NCBI GenBank assembly: GCA_903896015.1
Contig: CAITWF010000027.1
Span: 1-64,000 of the forward strand
DNA length: 64,000 bases
DNA from: an uncultured Opitutia bacterium
GTDB taxonomy: Bacteria; Verrucomicrobiota; Verrucomicrobiia; Opitutales; Opitutaceae
Reading direction: 5' to 3'
In this document: positions 58,837-64,000 of the stretch, piece by piece
Position numbering within the stretch: position 1 is the first letter of the stretch
Layout: each line of letters begins with the position of its first letter
Translations under genes and position numbers: made by a program
The notes under the pieces: generated by a model
Database searches by the model: none
Told to the model about the DNA's origin: nothing
What the model saw: the letters and a program-made list of their open reading frames with translations, nothing else

Positions 58837-59487
58837 ATGATCCTAACCACGCCCCGACTTCTTTGCGTCGCCGTCTTCAGCCTAGCTCTTGCCGGGCTCG
58901 CTGGTTGCAAAAGCGCCCCCTACCAGCGCGACATGATGACCGATGCCCTGACGGCCGGCGAGCAGCCGGTCGCGATGCGCGGCGAGAGCCTCTTTCTCGA
59001 TGGCAAAATTAGCGCCGTAGCCACAGTGAGCCGCGGCTTCGGCAAGGGCGGCAAAGGCGGAGTGGCCACCACCAAGGACCGCAAGCGCGATGCCGACGTC
59101 TTCGGGGAAGTCTACAATGTCGGCTACGGCGACTCCGAGGACGATCAGAAGGAAGCCATCGAGGAATACTATCGTATGGCCCGGGCCCAACGCGCCGCTG
59201 GCAGCCCCATGCCGCCCGTCACACTGCGCGTCGCCTTCGAGAACAAAGGCACTGCACCGATTGACGTGGAGATCACGGAGGTAAATTCCGAGCTCGGTAA
59301 CTTCGCCGTCCGCCCGCCCAAACTTTCGCTCGCGCCCGGCCAGTCCGGTGCACTCGAGCCGATGATTTCGCAACTCGGCGTTACAAGCGACGAAATCCCC
59401 CTGAAAGTCGAAGTCCGCTACGCCGGCAAAAAGGAATCAAAGATTCTCACGATCAAGAATCTGATTCTCCCGTCGCTGAAGAAATAG
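58837..59487 (+). CDS. Lipoprotein of unknown function
   Basis: A 216-residue lipoprotein with lipobox LAGC (Cys24). After it is a polar region with Lys-rich GKGGKGGVATTKDRK, and a beta domain near residues 125-205 (VTLRVAFENKGTAPIDVEITEVNSELGNFAV). The beta part suggests an Ig-like or binding domain. It is divergent from the ECF sigma gene, sharing a 118-base promoter region, so it is a candidate target of that sigma factor. Confidence 0.75.
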   Translation: MILTTPRLLCVAVFSLALAGLAGCKSAPYQRDMMTDALTAGEQPVAMRGESLFLDGKISAVATVSRGFGKGGKGGVATTKDRKRDADVFGEVYNVGYGDSEDDQKEAIEEYYRMARAQRAAGSPMPPVTLRVAFENKGTAPIDVEITEVNSELGNFAVRPPKLSLAPGQSGALEPMISQLGVTSDEIPLKVEVRYAGKKESKILTIKNLILPSLKK

Positions 59488-59569
59488 CGCTTCGTCGCAG
59501 ACAGATTGCGCACGGCAAAGGGGTCGGGTTCCGTTGCGCCGTTCGGCAACGCCACTGGAAACCCACCCC

Positions 59570-60064
59570 ATGAAAAGCCCGTTGTGGTTGACCGCAGTTC
59601 TGCTCTCCGGCTTTGCGCTGATCGTCGCTGGCTGCGCCGCCGCCGGCGACAAGCCTATCCGGCCGCGCACCGCATCCCGGACCTTTGCCCTTGTCGTGAC
59701 CGTCAACGGCGGCACGCAGCCCTCGCCCGAACAGTGGACCGCGTTGCGCACGACGTTCACCGAAATGCTCGCCAAGCGCCGCTACACCCTCATCGAAAAC
59801 CCAGTTCACGCGGCGACCCTTCTCCACGCCAACTTTGTCACTCCACCCAGCGATCCACTCGCCGGCACCGCCATCGTGCTCGCAGTTGAGCAATCGCCGC
59901 CGCCCCTCTCGATCGGTTATCCCGTGGCAGGCAACTACGGACCACCCCGCGTGTCCCTCGCCAGCTTCGATCCCGCGGCGCGCGCCGGCGATCGCACGAT
60001 CTACCTCGCGCCGAAAGCCGCAGTCCCCTCACCCGCCACCGCGCCGGAAATCGGGCGGTTCTGA
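59570..60064 (+). CDS. Small lipoprotein of unknown function
   Basis: A 164-residue lipoprotein with lipobox VAGC (Cys22). The mature region has a beta-helical domain of about 100 residues (FALVVTVNGGTQPSPEQWTALRTTFTEML) and a Pro-rich tail ending in APEIGRF. It lies 82 bases after the preceding lipoprotein on the same strand, and converges on the histidine kinase gene. No family is recognised. Confidence 0.72.
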   Translation: MKSPLWLTAVLLSGFALIVAGCAAAGDKPIRPRTASRTFALVVTVNGGTQPSPEQWTALRTTFTEMLAKRRYTLIENPVHAATLLHANFVTPPSDPLAGTAIVLAVEQSPPPLSIGYPVAGNYGPPRVSLASFDPAARAGDRTIYLAPKAAVPSPATAPEIGRF

Positions 60065-60077
60065 CTCGGCTGCACGC

Positions 60078-61241
60078 TTAGCGCAGCATCCGCACGCGGC
60101 GATCCTTGCGCGGAAACTGGAGCGTCACAACCGTCCCAATGCCCTCCTTGCTCTCCAATCCAATCTGTCCGCCGTGTTCGCGCATGATGCGCTGGACGAT
60201 CATCAGGCCGAGGCCGTGCCCGCCGGGCTTCGTCGTGTGATACGGCTGGAAGAGCCTCAGCAAATCCTCCTGCTTGATGCCCACACCGCTGTCACCAAAG
60301 AGGAGAAACACGCTGTCATCGTCCGCGCGCGATTTCACCTTCAACTTTCCGCCGGGCTGCATCGCCTCAAGTGCGTTCTTCGTGACGTTGAAAAAAACCT
60401 GCTTCAACTGGTTTCGATCGGCCATGACGGGTGGCAGCGTCGCCGGTGTCTCCGCCTCGACCGTGATGCCGCGATCGGCGAATTCCCGCTGCTGAAAACG
60501 CAGCACCTCGGCGAGCACGTCCGCGAGATTGGTCTCCGCCAGATCCGGCGGCTGCGGGCGGATTGCTTCAAGGAAGTTTCGCACGATGCCATCGAGCCGC
60601 GTGACCTCGTCGCGACACACGCGCACCGACTCCGCGATCGAATCGGCATCCTTGGACGCCTTCATTTTCTTCAGCTTTCGGTCAAGCAGCTGCAGGTGAA
60701 TCGTGAGCGAGTTTAGCGGGTTGCCGAGTTCGTGTGCCACACCGGCGGCGAGCAACAGCACCGACGAGGTGCGCTCGTCTTCGATTCGCTTTTCGGTCGT
60801 CAGCTTGTCGCGCGTGATATCGGTCAGGATGACCGCAAAACGTTTCGGCTCGCCGCGGACCTCGCTGCGAAACGGCACCAGGTAGAGTCGCACCGTGCGC
60901 GGCTCCGGATAGGTCAACTCAAACTCCCGCGCCATCACCGGCGATACCGCCGCGGCGTCCTCGTCGAGCGACGGGCGAAGGCCGGGCACGAGCCGCCAGA
61001 GCGTCTGCCCCGCGAGTTCGTCGTCGCCCAGCCCGATCAGCCGATGCGCCGCGGGATTCGCGTATTCGATCGTGCCGTCAGTGTCGATGACCAGCACGCC
61101 TTCCTGCAGCGCGTTGAAAATCTCCTCGAACAACCCACGCTCACGCGCGAGGCGCTGGACGAGGTTGGCCAGGTTGACCGAGTCGAGCGTGTCGAGTCGC
61201 CCGAGCACGCGATCGAGCGAGGTGTGTTTTTTTCCGGCCAT
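60078..61241 (-). CDS. PAS-domain histidine kinase (NtrB-like)
   Basis: A 387-residue cytoplasmic kinase: PAS domain at about 41-145, dimerisation and phospho-acceptor His170 (AAGVAHELGNPLNS), and an ATPase domain with N box (NVTKNALEAMQ), G1 (DSGVGI) and G2 (GGHGLGL). No transmembrane helix is seen, as in NtrB. It is the nearest kinase to the NtrC-type regulator at 55691-57082 and a candidate partner. The start MAGKKHTS is preferred to an in-frame ATG 27 bases upstream. Confidence 0.93.
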   Translation of the reverse strand: MAGKKHTSLDRVLGRLDTLDSVNLANLVQRLARERGLFEEIFNALQEGVLVIDTDGTIEYANPAAHRLIGLGDDELAGQTLWRLVPGLRPSLDEDAAAVSPVMAREFELTYPEPRTVRLYLVPFRSEVRGEPKRFAVILTDITRDKLTTEKRIEDERTSSVLLLAAGVAHELGNPLNSLTIHLQLLDRKLKKMKASKDADSIAESVRVCRDEVTRLDGIVRNFLEAIRPQPPDLAETNLADVLAEVLRFQQREFADRGITVEAETPATLPPVMADRNQLKQVFFNVTKNALEAMQPGGKLKVKSRADDDSVFLLFGDSGVGIKQEDLLRLFQPYHTTKPGGHGLGLMIVQRIMREHGGQIGLESKEGIGTVVTLQFPRKDRRVRMLR

Positions 61242-61287
61242 CGGAGGATTTTGTGCACGAGCGCGCACGCCCGGTCAACGATGCGCC

Positions 61288-62052
61288 TCAATTCTCGTCG
61301 GCGAGAAAATCCATCTGCGCCGGATCGGTGCGGCCGGCGAGGAGCTTCCGCAAAAACATCTCGCGGTGCTGCGGACAGCGTCCGAGCCGCAGCACCGCGT
61401 CGCGGTGCTCGTCGGTGCCGTAGCCCTTGTGCTGGGCAAAACCGTAGCCGGGAAACTTCGCCTCGAGTTCCGTCATCAGCCGATCGCGCGTCACCTTTGC
61501 GACGATCGACGCCATCGCGATGCAGAGCGAGCGCGCGTCGCCCTTCACGATCCCGGTGTGCGGATAAGGAAACCCGCGCAACGGAAGTCCGTCCACCAGC
61601 ACGCGGCACGACACGGTCGGCGTGAAGTTCGCAATCGTCTCGGCCGACGCAAAGAGGTCGGGCTCAGTTTTTCGCTCAAAGGCATCCGGCGCGTAAATCC
61701 CCTCAAGCGCGCGACGCATCGCGAGTTTCGTCGCGCCGAGAATATTCAGTGTTTCAATCTCCCCGACGTCGGCCACGCCGAAATTCGCATGGATCGCCCC
61801 CTGCGCGGCAAGCCTCTCGAAATCGAACCACAGTGTGTCGCGCTCGGCCGCGGTAAGTTGCTTGGAGTCGTTGATCCGGCCGCCATTGTTCACCGCCCAA
61901 CGGCTTTCGAGAAATTCCTTCGTTACCAATACCGCGCCCGCCACCACCGGCCCGGCCAGCGCCCCGCGCCCAGCCTCATCCACCCCGATGAGCTCAGCCA
62001 CGCCCTCGATCTGTTTGAGATCGAATCCGCGAAGTTGTCGGCGCTTGGGCAT
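61288..62052 (-). CDS. rnhB: Ribonuclease HII
   Basis: Removes RNA from RNA-DNA hybrids. The 254-residue protein has GVDEAGRGALAGPVVAGAV (catalytic Asp24/Glu25 region) and HKGYGTDEH near the C-terminus. The segment IASIVAKVTRDR is a conserved family block. It is placed 8 bases behind the FAD-dependent oxidoreductase gene and 46 bases ahead of the kinase gene, so it may be part of one transcript. rnhC-type sequence lies 1.6 kb upstream. Confidence 0.95.
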   Translation of the reverse strand: MPKRRQLRGFDLKQIEGVAELIGVDEAGRGALAGPVVAGAVLVTKEFLESRWAVNNGGRINDSKQLTAAERDTLWFDFERLAAQGAIHANFGVADVGEIETLNILGATKLAMRRALEGIYAPDAFERKTEPDLFASAETIANFTPTVSCRVLVDGLPLRGFPYPHTGIVKGDARSLCIAMASIVAKVTRDRLMTELEAKFPGYGFAQHKGYGTDEHRDAVLRLGRCPQHREMFLRKLLAGRTDPAQMDFLADEN

Positions 62053-62059
62053 GGACGCG

Positions 62060-63643
62060 TCAGCGTTTCGCCGCCGGCACCGGCTTCGTCCATTCCAGCA
62101 ACTGCCCGTCCGCGAGCAGCCGCGCGCGCAGTTTCGGGTAGTCGATCCTCTGCACCGCCACGCCCTCGTCGATCGCCTGCACCGCCGCCGTCGCCGAGGA
62201 CTGCCCGAGAATCATGAACACCGGCTCCATTCGGATCGAACCGTAGGCGATGTGCGAGGCTGAGAGGCAAACCGGCACGAAGAGATTCTCGCACTCGCCC
62301 GACTTCGGCACGATCGCGCGATACGAAATCGGATAAGGACTCATTGGAGGCACCTGCACATCGCCCTCGTTCTCGACGTGACCGTCCCGCACGATCCGGC
62401 GGGCGTTGTGCGAATCCATGTTGTAGGCGGCCAGTCCCACGGCGTCGTCAATGACTTCGACGCGGCGGCAGTTTTTTTCGCTCATCACGAAGTCGGAAAT
62501 CATCCGCCGCGCCTCACGGACGTAGAGTTGATGCGGCCAACCACCACTGTCGGTAAACTCATCCTTCGTCAGACCCCATTCACCCATCTCGGCGCGGATC
62601 GAAGCCGGCACGCGGGGACTCGTGGCAAGATAAGTCAGAAACCCACGCACGTAATCGAGGTGTTCACGGTAGATTTTTTCCCGCTCGGCATATCTCGCCT
62701 CCGGCCATGGGTAGCTGCCGCCGATAAAGTCTGTCGAGAACGCACCGTTGTTGTTGATATCGGTCTTCTCCGGCGTAACCAAATCGATCTTGATCAGCTG
62801 TTTCAACGTCAGCGTCTTTCCCGCCGCCGCGATCGCCTCGAAGTAGCGGCCGAGCAGTTCATACTTCGACGGATCGTAGTTAGCCGGCGCGTCGATCGGC
62901 TTGCGATTGGCCGGATTCTTGGTGAGGCAGAGCCGCAAATTATAAGCCTGCACGCAACGATCGCCGTCGCCTTCGCGGCCAAGCGGTTCTGCCTGGATGA
63001 ACGGCAGCAGCCCGCTCGCCGCGTCACCCGGCTTCACGTAGGGATCGACCGCCACGAGAAACTGGTGCTTCGGCGTCGTGCCACGCACGCCATCGAGCGT
63101 CTCGCCGTAGGTCGCGTTGGCCTCGCGCCCGACAAAATAGCTCACGCCCGCCTTGGCCATCAGGTCACCCTCGTAGGTGGCATCGACAAACATTTTTGCC
63201 CGGTAAACGTCGCCACCCTCAGTTGAAATTTCGACGATGCGAGCACCAGATTTTTTTACTGAAGCAAGCCGCTGATTAAAACGAGCGATCACTTTCGCCT
63301 CCGCCAGAAGTGCGTAAAATTCGCGCTCCGCCACGCTCGGCTCGAACGTCCATGCCTCGTCCCTGCCATAGTGCTTGCCTAGGCTCCGGTAGAATTCCCG
63401 AGAGAGTCCGCCAATTGCGGATTTGTTACCGATGTCGGTGAACCCGAGCCCGCCCGAAGTGAGCCCGCCGAGATGCCGGCCCGGCTCCACAACGATCGCG
63501 CAGCGGCCTAGCTTCGCCGTCTGCACCGCCGCAATCACCCCGGCCGACGTGCCGCCGAAAACACACACGTCCATCGTGATAATTTCGGACCGGACCGCAA
63601 CGACAGCCCCCAGCCAGAGGAGGAACAGTTTTGTTCGTCTCAT
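62060..63643 (-). CDS. Exported FAD-dependent oxidoreductase (FAD_oxidored family)
   Basis: A 527-residue protein with an N-terminal signal peptide or anchor (LFLLWLGAVVAVRSE) followed by the dinucleotide motif VFGGTSAGVIAAV. GRHLGGLTSGGLGFTD, VDATYEGDLMAKAGVSY and a C-terminal VCLSASHIAYGSIRMEPVFM block match FAD_oxidored proteins, common in polysaccharide-degrading Verrucomicrobia and Planctomycetes. The substrate may be a sugar, but this is inference. Its ATG is one base from the stop of the upstream rnhC gene. Confidence 0.88.
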   Translation of the reverse strand: MRRTKLFLLWLGAVVAVRSEIITMDVCVFGGTSAGVIAAVQTAKLGRCAIVVEPGRHLGGLTSGGLGFTDIGNKSAIGGLSREFYRSLGKHYGRDEAWTFEPSVAEREFYALLAEAKVIARFNQRLASVKKSGARIVEISTEGGDVYRAKMFVDATYEGDLMAKAGVSYFVGREANATYGETLDGVRGTTPKHQFLVAVDPYVKPGDAASGLLPFIQAEPLGREGDGDRCVQAYNLRLCLTKNPANRKPIDAPANYDPSKYELLGRYFEAIAAAGKTLTLKQLIKIDLVTPEKTDINNNGAFSTDFIGGSYPWPEARYAEREKIYREHLDYVRGFLTYLATSPRVPASIRAEMGEWGLTKDEFTDSGGWPHQLYVREARRMISDFVMSEKNCRRVEVIDDAVGLAAYNMDSHNARRIVRDGHVENEGDVQVPPMSPYPISYRAIVPKSGECENLFVPVCLSASHIAYGSIRMEPVFMILGQSSATAAVQAIDEGVAVQRIDYPKLRARLLADGQLLEWTKPVPAAKR

Positions 63644-63644
63644 G

Positions 63645-64000
63645 TTAATTCCACTCTGTTTTTTCCTTCGGCTCGGGAAGCGGCAACTCTTCGAGTTTGC
63701 CCGCGTCTTTGACCACCTCGTAGGCCGTGCGGAAATGCAGCTTCGCAAATTCGCCCAGAGCCCGAACCCCAAACTTATTGATGATTTCGTGCGCCTGTTG
63801 CTTCACCAGCGGACCGGCACCCTTTTGGAGTTTTGCGCCAAACTTTTTTGAAAGCAGGTGCATCTGCCGCACGAACTCTGCCCGAGCGACGACGGACGCC
63901 GCTGCGACGACCGGGTCTTCCTCGGCCTTCGTACGCATCGCCAGATCGAAGTCTTTCACGCCTTTCTTCTTCAGCTCGTTCTGCACGAGCGGTGATGTCG
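63645..64000 (-). CDS. rnhC: Ribonuclease HIII, 5' part outside window
   Basis: The last 117 codons of a gene cut by the right edge. Segments AEEDPVVAAASVVARAEFV, KLQKGAGPLVKQQAHEII and LHFRTAYEV are those of the RNase HIII C-terminal half. It would degrade RNA-DNA hybrids. The TAA stop is one base from the oxidoreductase ATG, so the two genes and rnhB are probably co-transcribed. Confidence 0.82.
   Translation of the reverse strand, partial: TSPLVQNELKKKGVKDFDLAMRTKAEEDPVVAAASVVARAEFVRQMHLLSKKFGAKLQKGAGPLVKQQAHEIINKFGVRALGEFAKLHFRTAYEVVKDAGKLEELPLPEPKEKTEWN

Overview
The window is 64 kb of high-GC, densely packed bacterial chromosome. It suggests a free-living Gram-negative member of the Verrucomicrobiota, probably near Opitutaceae. 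This is inferred from gene content: a GAF-fused GspE ATPase, a DUF4832 protein, OpcA next to G6PD, RNase HII and HIII side by side, a PIN-TRAM protein, a FAD-dependent oxidoreductase with signal peptide, outer-membrane barrel and lipoprotein genes. No rRNA or ribosomal protein gene is present to settle the taxonomy. There is no CRISPR array, phage, transposase or insertion sequence. The gene set is mostly housekeeping with small accessory blocks.

Left part (1-21.5 kb): trpB (cut by the window edge) preceded by a STAS/GAF pair, aconitase, a peroxiredoxin, tyrS followed by a coupled DUF4832 protein and a polytopic membrane protein, then a VOC protein, opcA-zwf, a frameshifted yraN, a GAF-GspE ATPase, a TPR membrane protein and smc.

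Decay zone (21.6-27.0 kb): three broken genes (a serine hydrolase, a large polytopic membrane protein and a histidine phosphatase) surround one intact CocE/NonD-type hydrolase. They carry in-frame stops, indels and at least one internal deletion.

Middle part (27-49.5 kb): a YpeA acetyltransferase, a DHA2 transporter, an FAD-linked oxidase with a coupled unknown gene, a phosphodiester glycosidase domain protein, a pair of 2-hydroxyacid dehydrogenases of two unrelated folds, an OmpR-type regulator, a chemoreceptor, a PfkB kinase, a DUF374 acyltransferase, tRNA-Ala(CGC), PIN-TRAM with a 38-residue membrane peptide, an EVE protein, an FGE-like coiled-coil protein, the tyrA-aroA-cmk-plsC operon joined by 4-base overlaps, trpS, a left-handed beta-helix protein and tRNA-Gly(GCC).

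Right part (49.5-64 kb): an envelope or exopolysaccharide block read leftward (NtrC-type regulator, GT-C-like membrane protein, outer-membrane barrel, BY-kinase, broken PstS-like protein). A sigma-54-type promoter lies just ahead of the barrel gene. Next to it is a three-gene overlapping unit: ECF sigma factor, a short membrane protein with a duplicated cytoplasmic helix, and a periplasmic protein resembling Spy/CnrX sensors. This is the best candidate for an uncharacterised signalling system. Two lipoproteins, a PAS histidine kinase, rnhB, an FAD-dependent oxidoreductase and a partial rnhC complete the window.
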